Part shown: positions 17,943-26,469 of the stretch, in pieces
How positions within the stretch are numbered: the stretch's first letter is position 1
Layout: every line of letters starts with the position of its first letter
DNA from: Streptococcus sp. CSL10205-OR2
GTDB lineage: Bacteria; Bacillota; Bacilli; Lactobacillales; Streptococcaceae
DNA length: 64,000 nucleotides
Direction of reading: 5' to 3'
Assembly: GCF_025660655.1 (NCBI RefSeq)
Contig: NZ_JAOTIN010000001.1
Span: 62,001-126,000, forward strand
Program-made: the position numbers and the translations under genes
Notes under the pieces: model-generated
Databases searched by the model: none
The model's input: only the letters and a program-made list of their open reading frames with translations
What the model was told of the DNA's origin: nothing

Positions 17943-19031
17943 TTAATAATTTTCCACAGGAAGCGTTTCATCATAAGATGGTGCATAATCTTCTGTGTCG
18001 TAAACAAGGCCAGTATCATACTGACTAATATTTTCATAAAGGATAGCTGTCGTATTTAGCTCTGTTACTTCTTCTAGCTCTAATTCTCTTCTAATATTAT
18101 TTTGAATTTCAAGAAGGTGGTCAGCTGTTACAATCTGATAACTAATCCCATTTATCATGGCATCTTCCCCACGCAATTGATAACTTTCGATATTTTTGAT
18201 GGCGTCTTTATAGCCGAGAAGACTAGGAATTGTTTGTGGACTAATTTCAATATCTGTTTGAACATTATCACTGACTGCAGATAAGATTTTACGGTAACTA
18301 CTAATACCATCAAGAGCTAATATTTTTTTAATAACCTTTTGAATGACTTCTCTTTGTCGTTTTTGTCGACCATAGTCTCCTTCAGGATCATCATAACGCA
18401 TCCTAGCATAAACAAGAGCTTGGTCTCCATTAATTTTGTGGGTTCCAGGTTCAACTGTTGACGTAAAATCAGGTTCTTGTTGTTCAATCGAAATAGGAAA
18501 ATCAAAAGAGTTTGTGACAGTAATCCCATCAACCACATCAACTAATTGTACGAGACCTTCCATGTTGATTTGCATGTAATTATCAATAGTGATGCCTAGC
18601 ATATCTTGAACGGTCATAATCGCCATAGGAGCTTCTCCTGAAGCGTAAGCTGCATTTAATTTAGCTTCAACACCTGTTTGAGGATTATCTTCTGGTCCGC
18701 TAAGAGCGATCAGAATATCACGCTCTAAACTAGTAATGGTTGTTCTATTAGTATTAGGATTAACAGTGACAAGAATCATTGTGTCACTATTTCCCTCCCA
18801 CTTAGAAGTACGACCAGCAGAACCTGTATCTACTCCCATTAATAAAATAGAAAAAGGCTTAGTCTGTTTAATGGCCTGACTTGTTTCATCTGAGGTCTTA
18901 TATTCCTTAAACGTTTTTGATAAGGCATCTGTTGAAAAATTAAAAGCGGCCGTCGTATAAACACCAATAGCAATCACGCTTGTGATGATAATGGCACTTA
19001 GCATTAAAAAGATTTTTTTCCCAATTGTCAT
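17943..19031 (-). CDS. LytR-CpsA-Psr (LCP) family cell-wall glycopolymer ligase
   Basis: 362 aa. Short cytoplasmic N-terminus, one transmembrane anchor (IFLMLSAIIITSVIAIGVYTT, about 6-26), then the LCP domain: SILLMGVDTG (about 61-70), conserved SDTMILVTVNP, SLERDILI and DGITV with the arginine/aspartate pair YARMRYDDPEGDYGRQKRQ (about 208-226). Family knowledge: extracellular phosphotransferase attaching teichoic acid, capsule or rhamnan to peptidoglycan; called LytR or BrpA in streptococci. It is third in the tsaE-GNAT-LCP operon. Confidence 0.88.
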   Translation of the reverse strand: MTIGKKIFLMLSAIIITSVIAIGVYTTAAFNFSTDALSKTFKEYKTSDETSQAIKQTKPFSILLMGVDTGSAGRTSKWEGNSDTMILVTVNPNTNRTTITSLERDILIALSGPEDNPQTGVEAKLNAAYASGEAPMAIMTVQDMLGITIDNYMQINMEGLVQLVDVVDGITVTNSFDFPISIEQQEPDFTSTVEPGTHKINGDQALVYARMRYDDPEGDYGRQKRQREVIQKVIKKILALDGISSYRKILSAVSDNVQTDIEISPQTIPSLLGYKDAIKNIESYQLRGEDAMINGISYQIVTADHLLEIQNNIRRELELEEVTELNTTAILYENISQYDTGLVYDTEDYAPSYDETLPVENY

Positions 19032-19040
19032 CTTATTATT

Positions 19041-19562
19041 TTAATCTATCAGTTTACCCATCAGGTAAACATCAAGAAATTCTCCATTCTTTGTTTTGGC
19101 ACCTCTTTGTTTGGTACCTTCTATTATGAAACCATATTTTTGATACAAATGAATTGCAACTACATTTCTTTTTTGAACTGTTAATTCTAATCTCTTAAGC
19201 TGACTATGATGTTCTGCCCAGTCTATGGCTTCTTCCATTAAGAGATGTCCCAAGCCATAACCTTGATAATTCTCATCAACAACGATAAATACTTCGCCAA
19301 TATGGCTAACTCTGTCACGCGAATCATTACTAATATTAACTAGACCAATAATGCCTTGATGTGTTTTAGCCAATAAACACAATTTGTTTTGAGTAGCAAG
19401 ACTGTCTTCAATAAAATGAGTCATTTCAGACAAAGACATCTGAATACCAGTCTCATCAAGTGTCATATAGTCTGTTTGCTTACCAACACGATTTAAAAAA
19501 GTAATAAGTGCTTGCGCATCAGTTGTTTGGGCAAGAGAAAAGTCAATTTCAACTTTTGGCAT
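19041..19562 (-). CDS. GNAT-family N-acetyltransferase
   Basis: 173 aa, single GNAT domain. The acetyl-CoA-binding motif is VDENYQGYGLGHLLMEEAIDWA (Q/R-x-x-G-x-G/A), followed by LELTVQKRNVVAIHLYQKYGF, the RimI-like C-terminal strand. Substrate unknown; free amine and ribosomal-protein acetylation are both possible. It overlaps tsaE by 14 nt and lies 9 nt before the LCP gene. Confidence 0.85.
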   Translation of the reverse strand: MPKVEIDFSLAQTTDAQALITFLNRVGKQTDYMTLDETGIQMSLSEMTHFIEDSLATQNKLCLLAKTHQGIIGLVNISNDSRDRVSHIGEVFIVVDENYQGYGLGHLLMEEAIDWAEHHSQLKRLELTVQKRNVVAIHLYQKYGFIIEGTKQRGAKTKNGEFLDVYLMGKLID

Positions 19563-19998
19563 TTAAAATAGCCTCCAAACGCTGAGCTGCTATTGGACCG
19601 TTGGCTGATAAGACTAGTTGTCTACCATCAGTGGTTTTACTAATCGTAACTTCCAAATAATCACTAGGCAAATCAGCTTTAATCAACTCTCCCCATTCGA
19701 TGACTGTCACACCATCACCATAGACAAAATCATCTAAATCAATTGATTCAGAATCACCACCAATTCGGTAAACATCTAAATGGTATAAAGGGAGGCGTCC
19801 CTCATATTCTCTAACAATTGTATAAGTCGGGCTTTTAATCATCTGGCTAATCTCTAGACCTTTGGCTATCCCTTTGGTTAAAGTTGTTTTTCCTGACCCT
19901 AACTCACCTGTTAAAATAATCAAGTCATTTTTTTGTAATTGTTGACCAATTCGTTGGCCGATTGCAATTAATTCTGCTTCATTTTTTGTATCAAACAT
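19549..19998 (-). CDS. tsaE: tRNA threonylcarbamoyladenosine biosynthesis ATPase TsaE
   Basis: 149 aa. Walker A is LTGELGSGKTTLTK (about 35-48), switch motif SPTYTIVREY, and the Walker B-like VIEWGE. Family knowledge: ATPase partner of TsaB/TsaD in forming t6A37 on ANN-decoding tRNAs. The start ATG at 19998 has no Shine-Dalgarno sequence: a TGATATAAT extended -10 lies exactly 6 nt upstream, so the mRNA is probably leaderless. First gene of the tsaE-GNAT-LCP operon. Confidence 0.92.
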   Translation of the reverse strand: MFDTKNEAELIAIGQRIGQQLQKNDLIILTGELGSGKTTLTKGIAKGLEISQMIKSPTYTIVREYEGRLPLYHLDVYRIGGDSESIDLDDFVYGDGVTVIEWGELIKADLPSDYLEVTISKTTDGRQLVLSANGPIAAQRLEAILNAKS

Positions 19999-20004
19999 AG
20001 AAAT

Positions 20005-20013
20005 ATTATATCA
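20005..20013 (-). promoter_or_regulatory. Extended -10 promoter for leaderless tsaE
   Basis: Minus strand TGATATAAT (20013-20005), then 6 nt, then the ATG of tsaE. The expected start site coincides with the A of the ATG. Confidence 0.65.
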
Positions 20014-20098
20014 AAAAATTAAAAGAACAACCATTTTTATTAGAAAAGAAACTATTATTCTTAAAGAAAGTGATTTCATATTTTTTGAATCAATCAAA

Positions 20099-20142
20099 AA
20101 AGCATTTACTAATAATCCTTAGGGAGTAAAAGTAAATACTTT
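20099..20142 (-). terminator. Terminator of the purine permease gene
   Basis: Stem AAAGCATTTACT (20099-20110) with AGTAAATACTTT (20131-20142), one mismatch, large loop. A T-run follows on the minus strand. The gap 19999-20157 otherwise holds only the tsaE promoter. Confidence 0.6.
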
Positions 20143-20157
20143 TAAAAATCTTTCTTC

Positions 20158-21579
20158 CTATAATATAGTCAAACTAATGAAGTTTAAAATAAAGAGAAAA
20201 TCAAGGATCCAAATAATTGGATGAACATCTTTTGCTTGACCTTTAAAAATTTTAGCGACTGTGTAAAAGATAAATCCAGCAGCAATACCTTGAGTAATAC
20301 TATAAGTGAATCCCATAAAAATAGAGGTAAAGAAGGCTGGAATAGCTTCACTCATATCGTCCCACTTGATTTTTTTCATGCTGGCAAGCATCATAATCCC
20401 AACAATAATGAGAATTGGTGCTGTCGCAGCAGAAGGAACAATTGCAAGTAATGGACTAAAGAGACTTGAAACACTAAATAAGAGGGCAACTACTAAAGCA
20501 GTAAGACCAGTACGACCACCTGCACCAATACCTGCTGCACTTTCAATATAAGTCGTCACATTTGAAGTACCAGCAATAGCTCCCACCGTTGTCCCAACAA
20601 GGTCTGAAAAGAGAGCTTTATCTAATTCATGAGTCACAGCAGCGTCGTCATCAGAAACAACAATACCTACTTTTTCACCAGTTCCAATAAGAGTACCAAT
20701 TGTATCAAAGATATCTGTCAATGAAAATGCTAAGATGGCTAAAAGAACTTCTGGAATTCTTGCGGTATCAGAAAATAGAGAACCCAATCCTTGACTTCCT
20801 AATGCTGCACCAAAAACAACTTTAAGGTCTGCAAAAGCAGCACCAATATTATTTGACGCAAAATCAATTTGTGAAAGATTAACAACACCAGCAAAGATAG
20901 CAATGATTGTGGTTAAAATAATGGATAACATAACGCCACCCTTAATGTTTTTAATGACAAAAAAGGCAGTAATAAAGATACCAATAATAGCAACAATCAC
21001 TTTAGGATCTGTGAATAAGACTAAGCTTGGAACAATTGAAGAATTTGAAACAATCGTTGCTCCTCCTTCTTGAGCACCTTCACCAAGTGCAATATAATTA
21101 CCTGGATCTGTTGTAAACGTTAATAAACCAGCATTTTTAATCCCTACATAAGCTAGGAAAATACCAATTCCTCCAGAAATAGCATATTTTAAACTTTGAG
21201 GAATAGAATTGATAATGGCTTTTCTGATTTTAGTTAAAGTAATGATAACTGAAATAATCCCACAAAGAAAAACCATAGCTAATGCTTCTTGCCAAGAATA
21301 ACCCAGTGAAAAAACAATAGTATAGGTGAAAAAGGCATTTAATCCCATACCAGGTGCTTGAGCGTATGGTAAATTAGCATAGAATGCCATCATTAATGTA
21401 CCAGCAACCGCACCAATGATTGTTGCAAGGAAAACACCTTGTGCAGGCATTCCTGTCTGACTAAGCATAGCTGGGTTAACAAACAAGATATAACTCATGG
21501 CAAAGAAGGTTGTCAAACCAGCAACAATTTCAGTGCGCACAGTTGTATTGTTCTCTTTTAGCTTAAAAAACTTTTCCAT
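20158..21579 (-). CDS. NCS2-family purine permease (guanine/hypoxanthine type)
   Basis: 473 aa with about 12-14 transmembrane segments, AzgA/PbuG branch. Conserved starts: RTEIVAGLTTFFAMSYILFV (about 16-35) and the loop AQAPGMGLNAFFTYT (about 73-87). The functional segment SLTDIFDTIGTLIGTG (about 286-301) and SNVTTYIESAAGIGAGGRTG (about 339-358) fit proton-coupled purine-base symporters of the PbuG/PbuO group. Substrate choice among guanine, hypoxanthine and adenine is not resolved. It stands alone behind AAGGAGATTTC and shows no purine-riboswitch-like leader in the 100 bp upstream. Confidence 0.85.
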   Translation of the reverse strand: MEKFFKLKENNTTVRTEIVAGLTTFFAMSYILFVNPAMLSQTGMPAQGVFLATIIGAVAGTLMMAFYANLPYAQAPGMGLNAFFTYTIVFSLGYSWQEALAMVFLCGIISVIITLTKIRKAIINSIPQSLKYAISGGIGIFLAYVGIKNAGLLTFTTDPGNYIALGEGAQEGGATIVSNSSIVPSLVLFTDPKVIVAIIGIFITAFFVIKNIKGGVMLSIILTTIIAIFAGVVNLSQIDFASNNIGAAFADLKVVFGAALGSQGLGSLFSDTARIPEVLLAILAFSLTDIFDTIGTLIGTGEKVGIVVSDDDAAVTHELDKALFSDLVGTTVGAIAGTSNVTTYIESAAGIGAGGRTGLTALVVALLFSVSSLFSPLLAIVPSAATAPILIIVGIMMLASMKKIKWDDMSEAIPAFFTSIFMGFTYSITQGIAAGFIFYTVAKIFKGQAKDVHPIIWILDFLFILNFISLTIL

Positions 21580-21739
21580 TTTTTATGAAATCTCCTTTAT
21601 TTACGAACGATAGATATATAATATAATAAAAAAGTTCATTTTTCAATACCTTTTCAAAACTTTTCACTAACGACTGTTTTTAAAAGTGAGCGACTTCTAT
21701 AGAATCATAGACCTCTTTCTTCCTATTCTATTATTTATT

Positions 21740-21748
21740 TGGTATAAT
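21740..21748 (+). promoter_or_regulatory. Extended -10 promoter for a leaderless HAD gene
   Basis: TGGTATAAT (21740-21748), then six bases ACACAC, then the ATG at 21755. No purine-rich ribosome-binding site lies between. Confidence 0.65.
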
Positions 21749-21754
21749 ACACAC

Positions 21755-22567
21755 ATGATTAAAAAAGTAATAGCTATTGATTTGGATGGCACTCTCTTAC
21801 GTAGTGATAATACAATATCAGATTATACTATCCAAACGATTAAAAAAATTAAAGCCATAGGGCATCATATTATCATCACCACTGGCAGACCATCATTTAT
21901 GTCAATTGACTACTATAAAATGTTGGAACTTGACACACCAATGATTAATTTCAACGGTGCCTTAACCTATATCCCTGGAAAAAAATGGGAATTTGAACAT
22001 GTTGTTAGAATTGACAAAAAATACCTCTTTGAAGTTTTAAAATGCCAAGAAGAATTTCAAGCTGATTTTATTGCTAGTCAATATCGTAAAAACTTCTATA
22101 TTTCTCTTAACGATGACAGCAATGTCAATCCTGAATTATTTGGGGTCAAAGAATTTTTAGACCATATGTTTTTAAGACCAGATAAAATCACCAAAGACCC
22201 AAATGCTCTATTGATGCAAACTCGAGTGCCTGATCGCTATGAGTTAGCTAGAGAAATAAAAGAGTATTTTAACAATGAACTAGAAGTTGATTCTTGGGGA
22301 GGAGCTTTTCAGATTCTTGAGTTTTCACCTAAAGGTATTAATAAAGCTTATGCTTTGGATTATTTATTAACCACTTTAAATATTTCTAAAGAACATCTCA
22401 TTGCTTTTGGAGATGAACATAATGATATTGAAATGTTACATTTTGCATCTACTAGCTATGCAATGAAAAATGCTACGCCTCTTCTTCTACCTTATGCTAG
22501 TCAGCAACTAGATGAGACTAACGATGAAGATGGTGTAGCAAAACAATTAGAAAAACTATTTCTATAG
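21755..22567 (+). CDS. Cof-type HAD-IIB phosphatase, probably leaderless
   Basis: 270 aa from the ATG at 21755. An upstream in-frame GTG at 21686 would add 23 hydrophobic residues not seen in the family and would lie upstream of the -10. Motif I is VIAIDLDGTLL (about 4-14), motif II IITTGRPS, and motif IV GDEHNDIEML (about 229-238). The lysine of motif III is in SPKGINKAYAL. The C2B cap is present. It is related to, but distinct from, the HAD gene at 1.7-2.5 kb; substrate unknown. No Shine-Dalgarno sequence precedes the start. Confidence 0.82.
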   Translation: MIKKVIAIDLDGTLLRSDNTISDYTIQTIKKIKAIGHHIIITTGRPSFMSIDYYKMLELDTPMINFNGALTYIPGKKWEFEHVVRIDKKYLFEVLKCQEEFQADFIASQYRKNFYISLNDDSNVNPELFGVKEFLDHMFLRPDKITKDPNALLMQTRVPDRYELAREIKEYFNNELEVDSWGGAFQILEFSPKGINKAYALDYLLTTLNISKEHLIAFGDEHNDIEMLHFASTSYAMKNATPLLLPYASQQLDETNDEDGVAKQLEKLFL

Positions 22568-22578
22568 TTCTTAAAGAG

Positions 22579-22606
22579 ACTTCCAATTAAAAATGGAGGT
22601 TTTTTT
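22579..22606 (+). terminator. Terminator after the second HAD gene
   Basis: 7-bp stem ACTTCCA (22579-22585) with TGGAGGT (22594-22600, one G-U), followed by seven T. The rest of 22607-22910 is very AT-rich with no convincing gene. Confidence 0.8.
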
Positions 22607-22910
22607 GTTTTTAATAATAATTAAACATGATTCTAAAAACTCTGTAATAAACGATTAAAAACATTTTAAACCAATTTCAACCATCTTATAATGCTTTTAT
22701 CTGTGAAAATTCCATGGAAATCGTCATTTTTTTAATAATTATCCTAAAAATTTATTATAACAAGTCTTATTTGAGTTTTCAAAAAAGCCTATAATATAAG
22801 CTTTTTATTTATGAAAAACAATGAAAACAATCATTTTTGTTTGTTTAGATTTAATTTTGATTGTATTTGATAACTTATCAAAAACGCATATTTTGATGAA
22901 TTCAAGTCTC

Positions 22911-22939
22911 TTGCTTTTTGTCTGTAAACGTTTTACAAT
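22911..22939 (+). promoter_or_regulatory. manLMN promoter with overlapping cre site
   Basis: -35 TTGCTT (22911-22916), 17-bp spacer, -10 TACAAT (22934-22939). A 15-bp near-palindrome TGTAAACGTTTTACA (22923-22937) matches the CcpA cre consensus and covers the spacer and the -10, so repression by CcpA-HPr(Ser-P) is expected. Confidence 0.7.
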
Positions 22940-23052
22940 GTATATGTTCTTGAATTTCTTTGGGATAAATAAGAGTCGACTTCTATTTTTTTAATCGGAG
23001 ATTACTCTTATTCATCTCAATGAAAAATATAAAAAAAGGAGGAAAGTCAAGA

Positions 23053-24039
23053 ATGGGTATCGGTATTATTATTGCCAGTCATGGCAAATTTGCTGAAGGT
23101 ATACATCAGTCAGGTGCAATGATATTTGGTGAACAAGAAAACGTTCAAGTTGTTACTTTCATGCCAAATGAAGGACCTGATGATTTATACAATCATTTCA
23201 GCAATGCTATTGCAAAGTTTGATGCTGATGATGAAGTGCTTATTTTAGCTGACTTATGGAGTGGATCACCATTTAATCAAGCTAGTCGTATTATGGGGGA
23301 AAACCCAAATCGTAAATTTGCCATCATCACTGGTCTCAACTTGCCAATGCTTATCCAAGCCTACACAGAACGCATGATGAATGCAGAAGCAGGCGTGGAA
23401 GAAGTCGCAGCAAACATTATTAAGGAAGCAAAAGAAGGCGTAAGAGTTTTACCTGAGGAACTTCAACCTCAAGAAACGACTACACCTGCTGCAACAGCAG
23501 TAGCACAAGGAGCTATCCCAGAAGGAACAGTTATTGGAGATGGTAAATTAAAAATTAACCTTGCCCGTATTGACACACGTCTTCTTCATGGCCAAGTTGC
23601 AACTGCTTGGACGCCTGAATCAAAAGCTAACCGTATCATCGTTGCTTCTGATACAGTTGCTAAAGACGACCTTCGTAAACAATTAATCAAACAAGCTGCA
23701 CCTGGAGGCGTTAAAGCTAACGTTGTTCCAATCAGTAAATTGATTGAAGCGGCAAAAGATCCTCGTTTTGGTAACACTCAAGCACTTATCTTATTTGAAA
23801 CTCCTCAAGATGCTTTAAAAGCTATTGAAGGTGGTGTTGAAATTAAAGAATTAAATGTTGGTTCAATGGCTCACTCAACAGGTAAAACCATGATTAACAA
23901 TGTTCTTTCAATGGATAAGGACGATGTAACGACATTTGAAAAACTTCGTGACCTAGGCGTTGATTTCGATGTCCGTAAAGTTCCAAACGATTCTAAAAAG
24001 AACTTGTTTGACTTAATTAATAAAGCAAACGTTCAATAA
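23053..24039 (+). CDS. manL: Mannose-type PTS enzyme IIAB (ManL)
   Basis: 328 aa from the ATG at 23053 behind AAAGGAGGAAAG; an ATG at 23020 lies upstream of that site and is rejected. The EIIA domain (1-130) has the phosphorylated histidine in [13 protein letters not shown]. An Ala/Pro/Thr/Gln-rich linker (about 138-158) follows. The EIIB domain (about 165-328) has its active histidine in [14 protein letters not shown]. Family knowledge: transfers phosphate from HPr to the incoming sugar; in streptococci this is the main glucose/mannose transporter and also a docking receptor for class IIa bacteriocins together with ManMN. Confidence 0.93.
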   Translation: MGIGIIIASHGKFAEGIHQSGAMIFGEQENVQVVTFMPNEGPDDLYNHFSNAIAKFDADDEVLILADLWSGSPFNQASRIMGENPNRKFAIITGLNLPMLIQAYTERMMNAEAGVEEVAANIIKEAKEGVRVLPEELQPQETTTPAATAVAQGAIPEGTVIGDGKLKINLARIDTRLLHGQVATAWTPESKANRIIVASDTVAKDDLRKQLIKQAAPGGVKANVVPISKLIEAAKDPRFGNTQALILFETPQDALKAIEGGVEIKELNVGSMAHSTGKTMINNVLSMDKDDVTTFEKLRDLGVDFDVRKVPNDSKKNLFDLINKANVQ

Positions 24040-24069
24040 TCTTATTTATAAAACGAAAGGATTTATAAG

Positions 24070-24870
24070 ATGTCAATTATTTCTATTATTTTAGTTGTCG
24101 TCGTTGCCTTCTTAGCTGGTCTTGAAGGTATCCTCGACCAATTCCAATTCCATCAACCAATTGTTGCCTGTACCCTAATCGGTCTTGTAACAGGTCACCT
24201 CGAAGCAGGTGTTATCTTAGGTGGATCACTTCAACTTATCGCTCTTGGCTGGGCTAACATCGGAGCTGCTGTAGCACCTGATGCTGCTCTTGCTTCTGTA
24301 GCTGCGGCTATCATCCTTGTTAAAGGTGGCGATTTCTCAAGTCAAGCTATTTCTGTAGCACAAACAACCGCTATTCCATTAGCCGTTGCTGGGTTATTCC
24401 TTACTATGATTGTTCGTACTATCTCAGTCGGACTTGTTCATGGGGCTGATACAGCTGCTAAAAAAGGCAATATTGGAGCTGTTGAGCGTTATCACTTATT
24501 TGCTCTTGTTCTTCAAGGTTTACGTATTGCTGTTCCAGCTGCTCTACTTCTTGCTATTCCAACCGAGGCTGTTCAAGGTGTTCTTACAGCAATGCCTGAT
24601 TGGTTGAAAGATGGTATGGCTATCGGTGGTGGTATGGTTGTTGCCGTAGGTTATGCTATGGTTATCAACATGATGGCTACTCGCGAAGTATGGCCGTTCT
24701 TTGCTCTTGGTTTTGCATTTGCTGCCATCAGCAACCTTACTCTTATCGCACTTGGTGTTATTGGTGTTGCTATTGCTCTCATTTACCTTAACCTTTCTAA
24801 AAAAGGTGGTAGTTCAAATGGTGGTGCTGGCTCAAATGACCCAATTGGCGACATTCTAGAAAATTATTAA
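24070..24870 (+). CDS. manM: Mannose-type PTS enzyme IIC (ManM)
   Basis: 266 aa, highly hydrophobic, PTS-Man IIC. Conserved GLEGILDQFQFHQPIVACTL (about 18-37) and GLVTGHLEAGVILGGSLQLI (about 38-57) carry the substrate-path residues. The C-terminus is a Gly/Ser-rich tail. Codon use looks strongly adapted, as expected for a highly expressed transporter. It follows manL by 30 nt with AAAGGA. Confidence 0.93.
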   Translation: MSIISIILVVVVAFLAGLEGILDQFQFHQPIVACTLIGLVTGHLEAGVILGGSLQLIALGWANIGAAVAPDAALASVAAAIILVKGGDFSSQAISVAQTTAIPLAVAGLFLTMIVRTISVGLVHGADTAAKKGNIGAVERYHLFALVLQGLRIAVPAALLLAIPTEAVQGVLTAMPDWLKDGMAIGGGMVVAVGYAMVINMMATREVWPFFALGFAFAAISNLTLIALGVIGVAIALIYLNLSKKGGSSNGGAGSNDPIGDILENY

Positions 24871-24887
24871 GAGAAGGGAGAACTAAC

Positions 24888-25799
24888 ATGTCAGAAAAAT
24901 TACAACTGTCAAAATTAGATCGTCAGAAAGTTTGGTGGCGCTCAACTTTCCTTCAAGGTTCATGGAACTACGAACGTATGCAAAACTTAGGTTGGGCTTA
25001 TGCTTTAATCCCAGCTATTAAAAGACTCTATCCTAACAAAGATGAACAATCTGCTGCTCTTGAGCGTCATTTGGAATTCTTTAACACTCATCCATACGTA
25101 GCAGCACCAATTATTGGTGTAACACTTGCCTTAGAGGAAGAAAAAGCAAACGGCGCACCGATTGATGATGCTGCTATTCAAGGGGTTAAGATTGGTATGA
25201 TGGGACCTCTTGCAGGTATTGGTGATCCAGTCTTCTGGTTTACTGTTCGTCCAATCTTAGGAGCACTTGGTGCTTCACTCGCTGTCTCTGGTAACCTGAT
25301 GGGACCAATCATTTTCTTCGTAGCTTGGAATGCTATTCGTATGGGATTCTTATGGTACACTCAAGAAATGGGTTATAAAGCTGGTTCAGAAATTACCAAA
25401 GATATGTCAGGTGGTATCCTCCAAGATATTACTAAAGGCGCATCTATCTTAGGGATGTTCATCCTAGCTGTACTTGTTCAACGTTGGGTATCTATTAAGT
25501 TTGCCTTTGATGTTGCTAAAGTACAATTAGATGAAAAAGCTTATATTCACTGGGATCAATTGCCAGCTGGTAGCGAAGGTATCAAAGAAGCCTTTGCTCA
25601 GGTAGGACAAGGATTGTCACAATCTCCTGAAAAAGTAACAAGCTTCCAACAAAACTTGGATTCACTTATCCCAGGATTTATGGGTCTTATCCTAACTCTT
25701 ATCTGTATGTGGTTACTTAAGAAAAAAGTATCACCTATCGTTATGATTCTTGGATTGTTCGCGATTGGTATTTTAGCCCACTTAGCAGGATTAATGTAA
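24888..25799 (+). CDS. manN: Mannose-type PTS enzyme IID (ManN)
   Basis: 303 aa. Soluble N-terminal region with the family signature FLQGSWNYERMQNLGWAYAL (about 21-40), then MGPLAGIGDPVFWFTVRPI (about 104-122). Hydrophobic helices lie at the C-terminus. The extended extracytoplasmic loop (about 200-255, rich in Gln and Lys) is the variable region that determines class IIa bacteriocin sensitivity in related species. It follows manM by 17 nt. Confidence 0.93.
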   Translation: MSEKLQLSKLDRQKVWWRSTFLQGSWNYERMQNLGWAYALIPAIKRLYPNKDEQSAALERHLEFFNTHPYVAAPIIGVTLALEEEKANGAPIDDAAIQGVKIGMMGPLAGIGDPVFWFTVRPILGALGASLAVSGNLMGPIIFFVAWNAIRMGFLWYTQEMGYKAGSEITKDMSGGILQDITKGASILGMFILAVLVQRWVSIKFAFDVAKVQLDEKAYIHWDQLPAGSEGIKEAFAQVGQGLSQSPEKVTSFQQNLDSLIPGFMGLILTLICMWLLKKKVSPIVMILGLFAIGILAHLAGLM

Positions 25800-25824
25800 T
25801 TTATTTCACTATTACTGATAAAAA

Positions 25825-25850
25825 AGAAGTGGGAAACCGCTTCTTTTTTA
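25825..25850 (+). terminator. manLMN terminator
   Basis: 8-bp stem AGAAGTGG (25825-25832) with CCGCTTCT (25837-25844, one G-U), GAAA loop, T-run. The manO promoter (TGGTATAAT) follows at once. Confidence 0.82.
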
Positions 25851-25900
25851 TCTTGTGGTATAATGGTATTTAAATAGGATTAGAAATAAAGGACTAACAA

Positions 25901-26269
25901 ATGGTACAATCGTTAAACAAAACTATTTTTCTTAAAAGCTCAGGTGTCTCATACCTAGGACTTGGTGGTAAAGTTGGAAAATTTCTTATTGGAGATAAGG
26001 CTATCGAATTTTATAACGATAATAATGTGGGAGACTACATTCAAATTCCATGGGAAAATATTGATACTATCGGTGCCAATGTCTTTGGTAAGAAAGTCAG
26101 TCGTCATTTTGAAATTTTTACAGATAAAGGAAAATTTCTCTTTGCTTCAAAAGACTCCGGAAAGATTTTAAAATTAGCAAGAGAGCAAATTGGTAATGAA
26201 AAAATCGTTAAATTACCAACATTACTCCAAAAAATCGGATCACTATTTGCGAAAAAAAAGAAAAATTAG
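25901..26269 (+). CDS. manO: ManO, DUF956 PTS-associated protein
   Basis: 122 aa, DUF956. Typical start VQSLNKTIFLKSSGVSYLGLG, middle IQIPWENIDTIGANVFGKKVSRHF, and a lysine-rich C-terminus. Family knowledge: encoded next to mannose PTS operons in many lactic acid bacteria; molecular role not established. It has its own extended -10 (TGTGGTATAAT), a leader and an AAAGGA site. Its last codons contain the -35 of the serS promoter. Confidence 0.85.
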   Translation: MVQSLNKTIFLKSSGVSYLGLGGKVGKFLIGDKAIEFYNDNNVGDYIQIPWENIDTIGANVFGKKVSRHFEIFTDKGKFLFASKDSGKILKLAREQIGNEKIVKLPTLLQKIGSLFAKKKKN

Positions 26270-26275
26270 TATAAT
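26247..26275 (+). promoter_or_regulatory. serS promoter
   Basis: -35 TTGCGA (26247-26252), 17-bp spacer, -10 TATAAT (26270-26275). The -35 overlaps the end of manO. Confidence 0.7.
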
Positions 26276-26456
26276 AGCTAAAACGGATAAGTAAGATTAA
26301 TTTTTTTTCAGAGAGTCTACGGTTGTTGTGAGTAGATATTAAGTTAATGTGAAATTCTACCGTTCTTATCAATTAAATAAAAAAATTAAGGCACAAAGTG
26401 TGAAGCTGGATGGAACCGCGATAAATTCGCTCCAGTAGTCATATTTTGTGCTTTTT
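26276..26456 (+). ncRNA. T-box leader of serS (specifier TCT, Ser)
   Basis: The T-box core GGATGGAACCGCG is at 26408-26420, with the 3' half CGC...TCC at 26428-26433 completing an antiterminator (bulge TGGAACC). The probable specifier codon is TCT (26356-26358), in the context GTGAAAT-TCT-ACC. A 7-bp helix GCACAAA (26391-26397) with TTTGTGC (26445-26451) is followed by TTTTT. Known mechanism: uncharged tRNA-Ser pairs with specifier and T-box to allow read-through. Here the outer helix encloses the antiterminator rather than competing with it in an obvious way. Confidence 0.85.
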
Positions 26457-26469
26457 ATTGGAGGAAATT

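Noticed and set aside
21598..21620. PurR-box-like ACGAACGAT upstream of the purine permease
   Set aside because: Only one half-site fits and the spacing to the promoter is unclear; no partner motif found.
22568..23052. Sigma-54 promoter for the mannose PTS operon
   Set aside because: No GG-N10-GC element; a sigma-A type promoter with cre is present, and streptococci lack the usual LevR-type activator here.
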